Shown here piece by piece: positions 1 to 10,000 of a stretch of DNA of 39,787 nt (position 1 is the first letter of the stretch; the number at the start of each line of letters is the position of its first letter). The stretch is from positions 1 through 39,787 of the IMG/VR virus record IMGVR_UViG_3300007539_000054, one strand, 5' to 3'. Source of the DNA: a virus. Made by a program: the position numbers and the translations under genes. The notes beneath the pieces were generated by a model. That model was not told the DNA's origin. It saw only the letters and a program-made list of their open reading frames with translations, and searched no databases.

Positions 1-500
1 CCAGAAGTAGGAAAAAATCCTAAACTAAAGTCCACAGTTCTTGTAGTTACTCTATTACCATCAGAAGCTGTTAGTCTGGCCTTAAAGCTGCCTTCATTAG
101 CACTGTTTGTAGAGGGTGTAAAAGTATATACTCCTGTTGACTGATTAATTGTAGTTGCAGAAGCAAGCTGACTAGGAAGAGTTCCTCCTGGAGTATTATA
201 TTTAATACCGTATTCAATATCAAAACCTTCTGGGTCTTCTGCAACCATTGTCACCGTGCTGGTTGCGCCACTACTATTGAGCTCTTGAGCCGCTGTAGGA
301 GGCTCTGTAGTAATTACAGGGCTTTCATCACTGCCTGCAGCTATTCGATCCCACTCTGTGCCGTCCCACACATATAATGCATCGGTATCCTGAGTAAAAG
401 CTAAAGCGCCGTCAGAGTTCCCTGTAGTAGGAAGAGCTGCAAAATTAGCATATGCTGTAACTCCTCCTCCTGAGCCTTTTATATCTGAATAATTTGCCAT
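1..500 (-). CDS. Fibre-like protein with Ig/cadherin-like domain (partial, runs off left edge)
   Basis: The reading frame opens with ATG at 500 (MANYSDIKGSGGG...) and stays open to base 1, so only about 166 N-terminal residues are visible. The start shares its A with the stop of the upstream fibre gene (TAATG), which points to translational coupling. Residues about 20-57 contain ALAFTQDTDALYVWDGTEWD, a short beta motif I associate with marine phage fibre proteins. Residues about 60-166 read like an Ig- or cadherin-type domain (VTMVAEDPEG, TGVYTFTPS, FKARLTASDG). It follows a large fibre gene and probably belongs to the same host-adsorption apparatus. The C-terminal part, and so the receptor-binding part, lies outside the window. 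The fibre call rests on motif style and position only. Confidence 0.6.
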   Translation of the reverse strand, partial: MANYSDIKGSGGGVTAYANFAALPTTGNSDGALAFTQDTDALYVWDGTEWDRIAAGSDESPVITTEPPTAAQELNSSGATSTVTMVAEDPEGFDIEYGIKYNTPGGTLPSQLASATTINQSTGVYTFTPSTNSANEGSFKARLTASDGNRVTTRTVDFSLGFFPTS

Positions 501-3500
501 TATCGCTCCATCATTATCCAGCCTTGAGTAGCATTATAATATACTAATCCAAAAGCTGCTCTATCTACATCTACTGTTAAATCAGAAGCACTACCTTCTA
601 TATTATGTCCGTTTCGCGCTACTGTAATATTATTTGTTGCCGCATTTCCTGTGCCATCAATAATTCTTATTTCATCTCCTAAAGCTGCCGTTGCAGGAAG
701 TGTAACTGTTACTGCAGTTGAAGTGTCTACAATTAATTTATCTCCAGCTACCGCAGTATATGCTGCTGTTTTTTCTGCCCAAGTACTACTACTTCCTCCG
801 CCAGAAGGGTTAGTTTTTACCCACTGACTTGAAGAACCGTCGTTTACATAAACGTATAAGAAAAGATCATCGTCATCAAACCATAGGTCACCAGCCGAAG
901 GAGAAGTAGGAGCAGAGCCAGATACAGTTACAGAAGCACCCCCACTGGAACTTCCGGAGCTTCCAGAGCCCGAAGGGTTAGTTTGTACCCATTGACTAGA
1001 GTCTCCATCATTGTAGTATACATATAGCACAAGACCTGTAGAGTCAAACCAAAGATCACCAGCAGAAGGGCTAGTAGGAGCCGCGTCGGAAACTGTTACA
1101 GAGGCTCCACCCCCGCCTCCGCTTGATTGTGCTACCCAATCATAATCTGTACCGTTCCAGCTTAGTACTTCGCCACTAGATGCAGTGCTTGTATTTAAAT
1201 GTGTATCAACACTTGAATCATTATAGCTCCCTGTGGCAGTTAGCTCTTGTTGAACAAATGCAGTAGTAGCAATTTGAGTAGTATTTGTACCACTTGTAGC
1301 AGTTGGTGCAGTTGGTGTTCCTGTCAAAGCTGGATCAGCTAAAGGTGCTTTCAATGCTATGCTATTAGTTACAGTTGTAGAAAAGTTTACATCGTCACCT
1401 AAAGCTGCTGCAAGCTCATTTAGAGTATCTAAAGTGCTTGGTGCTGAATCTACAAGGTTTGCAACTTCTGTATCTACATATGACTTGTTTGCAAGCTCTA
1501 CCCAGTTTCCTGCATGAGCAAAATATCCAGCGCCTGTAGCATGAACGTGTGCAAACATACCATGATAAGTTGTTGCACTCGGTAAGTCGCTTGTAGTTGC
1601 AAACATATTTGCATAGTATGACTTACCTGTAGTAATAAAGTCACTACTACCAATATCTATGTCACCAGAAATTCCATATCCTGATAAAGTAGTAGGCGTA
1701 TTGATTAAATCCGCAAATGCTGTAGATTTTCTAAAAGTATTCTTACTATCCGCTACCTGAAGAGCGGTAGAAGATACAGCCACCCCTGCAAATACATCCG
1801 TAGCTGTAGCTGCAACTGTGCCATCATCTTGCACGTAGTAATCGCCATTTAATGTTAAACCTGTATATACATCGGCTATGCCACCTGCAAGTATAACATT
1901 AACAGAAGCCCCACTTGAAACAGTAGATTCTGCGACACCAAGCCAACTGTCCGAGTTAGAAACCGAGTCAAGACGTACTAAAGCTCCTGAGGTGCCCGCC
2001 ACTAGGAACAGGCCGTAACCATCTTTATTTTGGTGTGCACCAGGATTTGTGCCTGCACTACTACCGCTACCAAAGCCGGTATATCCACTATTTCTTGTAA
2101 ATGTACCCGCGCTTGTTAAAGTTCCAAGGCCATGTTTTAAGCTATAGCTTTGATATGTTTGATAAACTGCATAAATAGCTAAACCAGTGTCCGAGCTAGA
2201 AAATTGCCAATGTCTACTCGTTAAGCCTCTTCCTGAAACCCAGCCCGTAGCTATATCGTTTAGCGCTGTAAGAGTTGTCCCGTTAAATGATAGAGGTTTA
2301 ATATGTATCTCTACTTGAGGATTAATATCTCCGAACCCTCTACCTCTATCCAGTACAAATAAACCAGAACCTCCGTGGTAGTATATATTGTTATAGGTAT
2401 TAGCGGTACTTACAGAAAGAGCTGTATTCATGCTAACTGTAGTGCCGGAAATAGTACCTGTAGCATACTCTACAGTTGAACCATAAGGATCTGCAACTAC
2501 AATTTTATTTTGAACGTAGAAAATATCAGAAGGTACGCTGGTAAACCCAGTTATTTGATCATAAGTGCCAATAGTTATACTTGTACCACTAATTGAAAGG
2601 GCAGCTACTTGTATGTCCCCGTTAAAATCTTCTATAAGTAGTAAAGGAGTATTGCTCGGGCCCAGAGTTATGTCTCTTACAGTATCTCCAAAACTAACAG
2701 TAGTTGCTGTATTTGCTGTCCAAATTCCAGAAGATTGAGAGACAATACGTAGCTGATACCCACTACTAGTATAGTAAACTAGAACACCCTGGCTTGTTCC
2801 TGTCAAGTGTACATACTTTACGATTGCTCCCGCAGAAACACTTTGAGCTATAGTAGTTTCTGTGCTGCTTGTAATAGTTAAATTTGCAAAATCAGGAGTA
2901 AGTATATCTACTTTAATTTCTGAACCACTTCTAAAAAAGTAGTAGTATAAACTATTGTAGTCATCATAACCGATTGATGTTTGGTTTGCAGTGCTTGACT
3001 GGTAGGTAGTAAAACTACCTACAGCAGCAGCAGATAATCCTACCGAACTAACAGTACCAGCAGTATTTAAAACTACTGCGTCACCTTCAGTAATTGCGGT
3101 AGCAGAAGTATAACTCTTTTGTGAGTCTCCACCAGTAGTGCTAAACCCTGCTATTTCACCTTGTACGAATGCAGTAGTAGCAAGCTGAGTAGTGCTTGTA
3201 CCGCTTGCTGCAGTCGGAGCAGTCGGAGTGCCTGTAAATGCTGGAGAGGCCGTAGAAACAGCATCTGTAATTCCATACCCTGCAATAGTAGTGGGAGTGC
3301 CTGTTAAAGAACTAAATGCTCCATCAAATGCATCTGTAATTCCATACCCTGCAATAGTAGTAGGAGTACTGCTAATATTTGAAAAACTTAGGTCAGCAGG
3401 AGTAAAAGAAAATACACCATTTGTATTATTATAAGTAAGAGCACCTGCGCCAGATGCTGAAGTAGTGCTAATACTAAAACTATTTAGGCTTGCATTACCA

Positions 3501-5599
3501 AAGCTCGAGGTGTCAGCAGGGGTAAAAGTAAATTGTCCTGTACTACTGTTGTACCCTAATGCACCTTGGCCTGATGCAGTATTTGTAGAAACACTTAGGT
3601 CTGTAAGTTGTATTCCACTACTCGCAGTAACAGCATTTTGAACGAATGCAGTAGTAGCAATTTGAGTAGTGCTTGTCCCCCCGCCTGCTGTTGGTGCTGT
3701 AGGAGTTCCGGTAAATGCTGGGCTCGCTAGTGGAGCTGCGTCTGTTATACCGTATCCTGCGATAGTAGTGGGTTTACCTGTTAAAGAACTAAAGGCTCCA
3801 TCAAATGTACTATAATCTGTTCCGGCAATTGCAGCAGTTATATTTCCATTTCCGTCTGCTTTTACAATTCCTGTAATTGCACCAACAACCGGGTCAGTTT
3901 CTGTAGTGAGGGCGCTGCTTAAGTCTGGCGGGGTATAAGTAAATACACCGCTTGTGTTATTATATGAAAGAGAGCCTCCTCCTGATGCAGTATTTGAGGT
4001 TACACTAAAGCTACTTAGACTTGCATTACCAAGCCCACTAATTTCACTCTGTACGTAAGCTGTAGTAGCAATTTGAGTGCTATTAGTTCCACTTGAAGCA
4101 GTAGGGGCTGTTGGAGTGCCTGTAAGGCCCGGGCTTGCCAAAGGCGCTTTTGCTGCTAAACTATTTGTAACTGTGCTTGCAAAATTAGCATCATCATTTA
4201 GTGCTGCAGCAAGCTCATCAAGCGTGTCTAAACTAGTAGGTGCTGAGCTTACAAGATTTGCGATTTCAGTGTCAACATATGAAGTAGTTGCAAAGCTAGA
4301 AGTGTCAGCAGGAGTAAAAGTAAATTGGCCAGTACTACTATTATAGCTAAGCCCTCCTGTGCCTGAGGAAGAGCTCGCAGTAGTTGCAGAAAAATCAGAG
4401 AGTTCTGTCTTTTTAATATTAAGTAAATAAGTGTCAAGATTTGAGGTTGTAAATAACATTACCTCAGTAGCACTTATAGCTGTACCAATTTTTAATGAAG
4501 TAGAAGTTTTAGTCTGTACGAGAGTACCATCGTCCTCTGCAAAAACAGAACCGCCATCCGTCAGTCCTGCAAACCCAGAAACTTCTCCGTGTATTCTAAC
4601 AGATACGGAAGCAGTGTCAGCAGCCCCCGCAAGTGCTATACCTACAAAATTAAGATTTGATACAGAGCTAGAAATTGTGGAAACAGTGCCATCAGAGTTT
4701 ATTGCTACCGGATCTCTGGCGCTAATTGTCCCACTCGCTGTAAAAGATTGATCAAGAGGCTCTACTAACGATAGCTGTGCAAATCTCTTGTCAACAGTAG
4801 TAGATGCAATATTTAATGGAAGCACGTTTTCTTGGTCGCCAATAGCAGTATTTACAGGAACAACAAGAGTTGATCCGTCTGCTGAAATTTGTGCATCTCC
4901 TACAAAAATTGTGTTTTCGCCTACATGAAGCTCTTCAATATATGCGAAGTCAAATCTATCAGCATCAGTGCCTAGACTTGAAGAAGAGCCTGCAGGTAAA
5001 ATAGTGTTTACATGAAGCTCATTAAAATACTCAGTGCTAGTGCCTAAGTCTGCTCCACCAGCAGCTGCAGGCTTCACATCGCCCGAAAGATTTTCTAGTT
5101 TATCGTGAACATACTCTACTGGAGCTAAATATTGATTTACTGGGTCCCATGTAGTAAAGTTGTAACTCGTTCCCGTTAAACGAGGATAGCCTGTAAATAA
5201 AGGGCTATTTAAATCAGCTTTCAAGTTAATTGAATTAGCTAATGCTTGGTTGCCTATAGTAGCACTATTTACTGTGCTAGTTATAGGACTTAAAAGATCA
5301 TTAACTGCAGTAACTGTTTGAAGCTGAGATGCACCAGTACCCCCAGGATTAGGAGCCGTAGGGGTACCAGTGAACGCAGGGCTAAAAGATTGAACAAAGT
5401 TTGAGTTGATATAAGATCTAATACTTGCATCAGTATTAGCTAAATCAGTCTCTACTTGAATTATACCTTCTTTTAGATTTATAAAGTTAGAGTCTACCTC
5501 AAAGACTGAAAGCGCCGTACCCTTTGCAGCAGCGGTAGTACCCCCCGTATAACTTTGGGGGGTATTCTTTGTAACAATAGTTATGGTGCTAGCAGTCAT
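500..5599 (-). CDS. Large tail fibre protein with repeats and an inserted propeller-like domain
   Basis: A protein of 1699 residues, starting at ATG 5599 (MTASTITIVTK) with a weak ribosome site. Units of the form GTPTAP...TTQIATTAFVQ recur near residues 75, 490, 625, 800 and 1425; these match the phage tail fibre repeat family (Phage_fiber_2 type). TIAGYGITDA-like linkers recur between them. Residues about 290-385 form a beta module (DPVAINSDGTVS ... AEDDGTL ... GTAISATEV). A second copy of that module begins near 835 but is split by some 370 residues of repeated strands resembling a beta-propeller, then resumes near 1220 (WLGVAESTVSSG). Two 56-residue ASVTVS...SQWV units lie near 1490-1600, and a compact C-terminal domain ends in GWIMMER. 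The role is host recognition at the tail tip. Function is inferred from the repeat family and position. Confidence 0.85.
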   Translation of the reverse strand: MTASTITIVTKNTPQSYTGGTTAAAKGTALSVFEVDSNFINLKEGIIQVETDLANTDASIRSYINSNFVQSFSPAFTGTPTAPNPGGTGASQLQTVTAVNDLLSPITSTVNSATIGNQALANSINLKADLNSPLFTGYPRLTGTSYNFTTWDPVNQYLAPVEYVHDKLENLSGDVKPAAAGGADLGTSTEYFNELHVNTILPAGSSSSLGTDADRFDFAYIEELHVGENTIFVGDAQISADGSTLVVPVNTAIGDQENVLPLNIASTTVDKRFAQLSLVEPLDQSFTASGTISARDPVAINSDGTVSTISSSVSNLNFVGIALAGAADTASVSVRIHGEVSGFAGLTDGGSVFAEDDGTLVQTKTSTSLKIGTAISATEVMLFTTSNLDTYLLNIKKTELSDFSATTASSSSGTGGLSYNSSTGQFTFTPADTSSFATTSYVDTEIANLVSSAPTSLDTLDELAAALNDDANFASTVTNSLAAKAPLASPGLTGTPTAPTASSGTNSTQIATTAYVQSEISGLGNASLSSFSVTSNTASGGGSLSYNNTSGVFTYTPPDLSSALTTETDPVVGAITGIVKADGNGNITAAIAGTDYSTFDGAFSSLTGKPTTIAGYGITDAAPLASPAFTGTPTAPTAGGGTSTTQIATTAFVQNAVTASSGIQLTDLSVSTNTASGQGALGYNSSTGQFTFTPADTSSFGNASLNSFSISTTSASGAGALTYNNTNGVFSFTPADLSFSNISSTPTTIAGYGITDAFDGAFSSLTGTPTTIAGYGITDAVSTASPAFTGTPTAPTAASGTSTTQLATTAFVQGEIAGFSTTGGDSQKSYTSATAITEGDAVVLNTAGTVSSVGLSAAAVGSFTTYQSSTANQTSIGYDDYNSLYYYFFRSGSEIKVDILTPDFANLTITSSTETTIAQSVSAGAIVKYVHLTGTSQGVLVYYTSSGYQLRIVSQSSGIWTANTATTVSFGDTVRDITLGPSNTPLLLIEDFNGDIQVAALSISGTSITIGTYDQITGFTSVPSDIFYVQNKIVVADPYGSTVEYATGTISGTTVSMNTALSVSTANTYNNIYYHGGSGLFVLDRGRGFGDINPQVEIHIKPLSFNGTTLTALNDIATGWVSGRGLTSRHWQFSSSDTGLAIYAVYQTYQSYSLKHGLGTLTSAGTFTRNSGYTGFGSGSSAGTNPGAHQNKDGYGLFLVAGTSGALVRLDSVSNSDSWLGVAESTVSSGASVNVILAGGIADVYTGLTLNGDYYVQDDGTVAATATDVFAGVAVSSTALQVADSKNTFRKSTAFADLINTPTTLSGYGISGDIDIGSSDFITTGKSYYANMFATTSDLPSATTYHGMFAHVHATGAGYFAHAGNWVELANKSYVDTEVANLVDSAPSTLDTLNELAAALGDDVNFSTTVTNSIALKAPLADPALTGTPTAPTATSGTNTTQIATTAFVQQELTATGSYNDSSVDTHLNTSTASSGEVLSWNGTDYDWVAQSSGGGGGASVTVSDAAPTSPSAGDLWFDSTGLVLYVYYNDGDSSQWVQTNPSGSGSSGSSSGGASVTVSGSAPTSPSAGDLWFDDDDLFLYVYVNDGSSSQWVKTNPSGGGSSSTWAEKTAAYTAVAGDKLIVDTSTAVTVTLPATAALGDEIRIIDGTGNAATNNITVARNGHNIEGSASDLTVDVDRAAFGLVYYNATQGWIMMER
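799..1118 (-). repeat. Tandem duplication of a 168-bp fibre unit
   Basis: Two head-to-tail copies of a unit of about 168 bp (56 codons) lie inside the large fibre gene. Anchor positions 805 and 973 (aagggttagttt) are exactly 168 bases apart. Each encodes ASVTVS..APTSPSAGDLWF, then a Tyr-Val strand, NDG, SSQWV and a Gly/Ser-rich linker. The copies differ mostly at silent or conservative positions, so this is a duplication that has had time to drift. Confidence 0.8.
1131..1174 (-). repeat. 44-bp exact match to the other fibre gene (copy 1)
   Basis: These 44 bases, beginning gctacccaatcataatctgt, are identical to 11726-11769 in the separate fibre gene at 10903-14700. Both encode GEVLSWNGTDYDWVA. 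The identity at third codon positions suggests recent exchange between the two fibre genes. Confidence 0.85.
1244..5390 (-). repeat. Dispersed tail-fibre repeats (GTPTAP...IATTAFVQ)
   Basis: Copies at roughly 1245-1330, 3160-3245, 3640-3725 and 4060-4145, and a shorter one near 5335-5385, encode FTGTPTAPTA..GT.TTQIATTAFVQ. At DNA level they share the string gtagtagcaatttgagt with small changes. They match the phage tail fibre repeat that builds trimeric fibre shafts, and they mark recombination-prone positions inside the gene. Confidence 0.8.
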
Positions 5600-5615
5600 T
5601 TGTAGTCTCTACTAT

Positions 5616-7037
5616 TTAGGTTTGGTCAGATAATTGTACAGACCAAGTGATTTGCAGGGTATCAAGGGGTGCTTTAGTAACAACATCAAAAGTTGTACGA
5701 CAAAGCATTGTCTGGTCAATGATACCGCCACGAGGGCTTCCAGCCTTCCAAAGATTTACTTGGCCCCCGCCCGCTACATCTACTAGAGGCCCGTCTGCAT
5801 TTGCAGCATTATAGCCTGCATCTGTACCGTCTAATCCAGTAGCCGCGTAGTTAGTAGTAGTATCAAAAGTTCCGTGGGCTTCGGGACTATTGAAGATACC
5901 CGCTTCACGAACCAAAGTATTGGTAGATACTCCGGGGTTATTTTCCTTAAATGTAGCAATAAAGATAACTCTGTCGCCCATTTTCTTTTTACCACGTTGA
6001 GCATCCGGAGCTTGGCCAGCAGGCAAAGGGTATGTGGGGGTAGCAGATGCATTATAGTCATTCTCATCTGTACGATAGCCCTCTGTATCTGTACCAGAAT
6101 CTTCTACAATACTTGAAAGCACTCGAGTACCTTGGAAGACGCCATCTACATCAGTACCAAACTGCTCAAAATCACTTGAAGGTCGATCTTCAAACTCACC
6201 AAAAAATGGTGCAAGCGAGGCATTTGTAGCTGCATCAGGAACAGCAGTTTGAGTGTCATAATAACCACCAACTTGGCCCCTAATACGATTTTTATAATCA
6301 GTGACCAGCAAGCCAGCCGAATTATATGTAGAAGAGAAAGGGTGTCCTGAAGATGCAATTACATCAGTATATTGAAACTCCACCGTGGTAGTAGAGCCTG
6401 TAATTGTTCCAAGAGTTGCTTCAGCATTTCCAGTAGTTGCATTAACAAGATTTACAGTGGTAACACCAGTTGCTGTATCATTTACAATAGTACCGATTTC
6501 TGTGTTCGCAGAAAAAGTAGAGCTGAGAGTTCCATTAGGATCTACTTTCATTCCAGTACGTAAAGTTTGGCTAGTAGTAGAGCTAGTTGCAATTTTGAAG
6601 AAAGTGTCTCCAGCACTTGCAATAGCATTAACAGTTGTACCCCCACTGTCCGTAAATGTAGCAGGAACTGTAAAGCCAAAAACAGGGTAGTCATCAGTAC
6701 GTGAAGTATCCTTCATTACTTGTACTCGATCACCTACTTCACCCTGCAAGAATCGGTTAGTTTGAGTTGCAGCTACTACGGTAGAAGTATTTGCAGTTGT
6801 TTGAGCAGGGTCTCCCACTCCGATAGCCATATGGCTCATCATTCGAGGAATGATATGCTTTTTATTAATATCAAGACCTCGACGGTCTTGGCCGGTATCA
6901 ATCATTCGCCCAATAATATGAGCAATACCATAATCTGTTACAGCGTTACGAATAGTTTTATGCTGCTTGACTCGGCCATGTTGATCTCGGAGTACGAGAT
7001 TGACAATACCTTTAATTCTAGCATCATCTTTTAACAT
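5616..7037 (-). CDS. Putative tail fibre or tail-tip accessory protein, 473 aa
   Basis: The start at ATG 7037 is supported by AAGGAG seven bases upstream; the TAA of the gene before it overlaps this ribosome site (TAAGGAG). The N-terminus (KGIVNLVLRDQHGRVKQHKT, then NAVTDYGIAHIIGRM) resembles the opening of virion proteins that attach to tails or baseplates: a beta strand pair with an Asp-Gly turn, then a helix. The rest is rich in Thr, Ser, Gly and Asp, with VGDPAQTTANTSTV and a C-terminal beta section ending LQITWSVQLSDQT. There is no signal peptide, membrane segment or enzyme motif. It lies between a 1060-residue virion protein and the large fibre gene, so it probably joins or decorates the fibre complex. 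I do not recognise a named family with certainty. Confidence 0.6.
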   Translation of the reverse strand: MLKDDARIKGIVNLVLRDQHGRVKQHKTIRNAVTDYGIAHIIGRMIDTGQDRRGLDINKKHIIPRMMSHMAIGVGDPAQTTANTSTVVAATQTNRFLQGEVGDRVQVMKDTSRTDDYPVFGFTVPATFTDSGGTTVNAIASAGDTFFKIATSSTTSQTLRTGMKVDPNGTLSSTFSANTEIGTIVNDTATGVTTVNLVNATTGNAEATLGTITGSTTTVEFQYTDVIASSGHPFSSTYNSAGLLVTDYKNRIRGQVGGYYDTQTAVPDAATNASLAPFFGEFEDRPSSDFEQFGTDVDGVFQGTRVLSSIVEDSGTDTEGYRTDENDYNASATPTYPLPAGQAPDAQRGKKKMGDRVIFIATFKENNPGVSTNTLVREAGIFNSPEAHGTFDTTTNYAATGLDGTDAGYNAANADGPLVDVAGGGQVNLWKAGSPRGGIIDQTMLCRTTFDVVTKAPLDTLQITWSVQLSDQT

Positions 7038-7048
7038 GAATGTTCTCC

Positions 7049-10000
7049 TTAAAAATTGGCATGTTTGCCGTCTTCGCCGACATATGTCTCCATAAAGTAA
7101 CTAGGGAGACAGTACACAGGTACGAACGCAGTTCCAGAGTCAGCAGCCGCAACTTCGTTCACTAAAGAATTTTTCTGAGCTAGCTCAGGTTTAGGTATAA
7201 AAACTAGCTCAAGCAGAGGCGGTAACCCTGAACCAGGTCGAGGAACTAGTCTTTCCTCATAATAACCCTGATCTAATTGTACGCCTACCTGCTGCTCTAT
7301 TTCGGGTATTATTTTATGGGTTAAATCATTTCCTACTGCATTAATTCTATCACTAATTGAATCTTTGGGAGTTTTTGCAATAATTGCTCGAAGCATTTTT
7401 GCAGCAGCAGCATCAAACACAGAGTTCTTTTGTTTTATTTGAAAAGCCTCTCCCTTTATAAAGGTATATCCAATTATTATATCATCATATCTAGGGTCAT
7501 AAATTGGCTGAAAAGTCGCAGGAATAATATGTACGGTTTCATCGTCATTTGTAGTAACTGGGGGGCCATATATAGGGTCCCCATCTTCGTCCTCTCCTAG
7601 CAAAGGAGTTCTAGTTACTCTATAGCTTACCCTTTTACCAACTTTATTTTTGTCCTTCAAATCTTGTGCAAGAGTTTTGTCTCTTAGAAATGAAGCTGCT
7701 CCGTTAAATATAAAAGGTTTTAAACTTTTTGCAAAAGAATCATCTTCAACATCAGTTGTAGTCTTTAGCCTAACTTTAGCATCCCAATTTGCAGGTTGCG
7801 TTCTAAAATATGGAGCCACATTATAAGGCCAATATCTATTTCCGTCAGCTCCTGCTTTTTCATCATGTAAATGATAAGTATACTTGAGATCTATATCATA
7901 AAGAGGCTCTGCCATTAATTCAGATTCATATCTATGCCTGAATCCTATTTCTAATTTTTCGGTCGGTATATAATTTGTGGGCCCCAATCCTATATTATTT
8001 AATCTGTCTTTGGATGAAATTGAATCTTCTGTAGTAGGATTGCCCTGTATTTGAACAATGCCTTCTATCATTTTAAACATTTTGTTCCAGTATTCGGTTT
8101 GCAGCATACGATCAATGAACGTAGGCCCTGTCATAATTTGCCTTTTACCCCCATAAAGATTACTTGTATTTTCATCTTCAGTAGTCATTTCTCGAAGAAG
8201 TAAATTTATTCTTCGCCCACTGTCTTGGTGAGTAGTTCTATGAATATACGAAAGATAGAACGGGCCGTCTCGTTTTGCCCATCTTTTTTGTCGATTTGGA
8301 CCAAACGCACCGTGGTAATCATAAGTCCACTTTCTGGGAGCAGGCCCATAAGAGCCGTTATATCCGTAACCCAATCCTCTAAAAAATATCGTTAAGAATT
8401 CTCCGCCTTCTCCTTGAATTCTAGGAACGTCACTTGCTGCTAACGTTTTCTCTCCGAATCTATTAATTGAATCGTCGGTGTCTCTCCATACTATTGGATC
8501 GAGACCCGGTACTACTTCCTGTTTACCTAAAAGTTCTGCAACTGCACTTCCGTACCTATCTCGATATTCGGGATATAGTGCAGACTCTCTACCTTGTCGG
8601 AATCTACCCATATTTGATCGAGCACTGGTTTGAATATACCTTTCATTCCTTTGGTAGAACGGAGTAGATGAAGGCCACCCGTCTCTTACAGGTTCATAAA
8701 TATTACCGTCTTCATCTATAGGATTACCGTCTGCATCTAGAGTTATACTTGGATGGTATATAATCTTATCATATTCGTCACCTAGGTCTACCCAAACATA
8801 ATCTCCAAAGCCTCCTGATACTATAAATCCTGATAGATCACTATGTATAGACCAAAAAGTTTTTTCAATAAGAAAATCAAGTACAATTTTGTTTTTGCGC
8901 TCATCTTCCTGTATTTTAAACTTTTGTGTGGGTGGAGTAAAAAACTTTCCTTTAAAATTTAAACTTTGACTTAAATTTAGTAGATCTTCTTCTAAGCTAG
9001 ATACTTTTTTTCTTGGAAAACTTTCTGTAGCTGCAGCAACTCTAAGTCTATTACGTATATCAAACCCGAATTTTTCGGATATACTAAATAAACTTTCTTT
9101 GAACGGGCCTATAGCCTTTACAACTGTAGGAGCAGATTCTTTAGAAAATATCGAATCAAAAGCACTTGAATTTGCTTGTTTAAATACTTGTTGTTCAACT
9201 AAGAACTGATACTCTAAATCATTAGTTTGTCTATCGGTTATAGGTTCCAGCTCTTCCGGAAGCCCCCGTAGTTTTACATCCAGAGCAAATTTTTTGCGAA
9301 CTTCATCAGGAAGCATATAAAGAGTATCTGCTATAGCTCCTGTAGGAGTTGTTTTTGCTACCGCATGAGCCCTTGAAGCCGCATGAATAAATTCTCTATA
9401 CCCTGGGAGTATTCTAGGGTCGCAATAAAGAAACCCATCTGCGTCATAGCCGCTACCTGCAAGTCCAACTTCGAATTCGTTTGTTGGCTGATACCCAAAT
9501 GTTTGTGAGCTAATTAAGTCTACAGCGTCTCTAGAAGTAAATATATCTCCTACAAGTACTAAAGGTTGCTTACTCTCTGCAAAAAACTCATCCTCTCGTG
9601 ACTTTGTTTGTGCTAAACTAAAAAATTCTCCCTGCCCAGTAGCTAAATTTACGGGCGGAATAAAAAACAAGTCTTCTCCGATGTCAGTGTCACGCTTGAA
9701 TCGTGGTATATCAAGCAAAACATCCACTCTTTCAGATAGTGATCTATTTGGTACTTTGTCAACTAAAGGATCTGCAACTATTGTTGCGATCAACTCATTT
9801 ATGCTTCCGTTACCAAGTTGAGTGCTTATATCCGAAGCATCAGTAGCTGCTCTAGTTTCCGGAGGGCTTCCTACTGAAAGTGAAGTTATGTCAAAATCTC
9901 GTAGAGTTGTTGCACTGCTTATAAGATCTACATTATCTTCTTTTCTGAATTTTGGAATTCTGATCTCTTCAAGAGTATCGAGTAGCTCCAAGAACTCAGA

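Noticed and set aside
9734-9762. TTGACA with a poor -10 box inside the 1060-residue gene
   Set aside because: The -10 candidate matches consensus at only about half its positions, and no gene starts near it.
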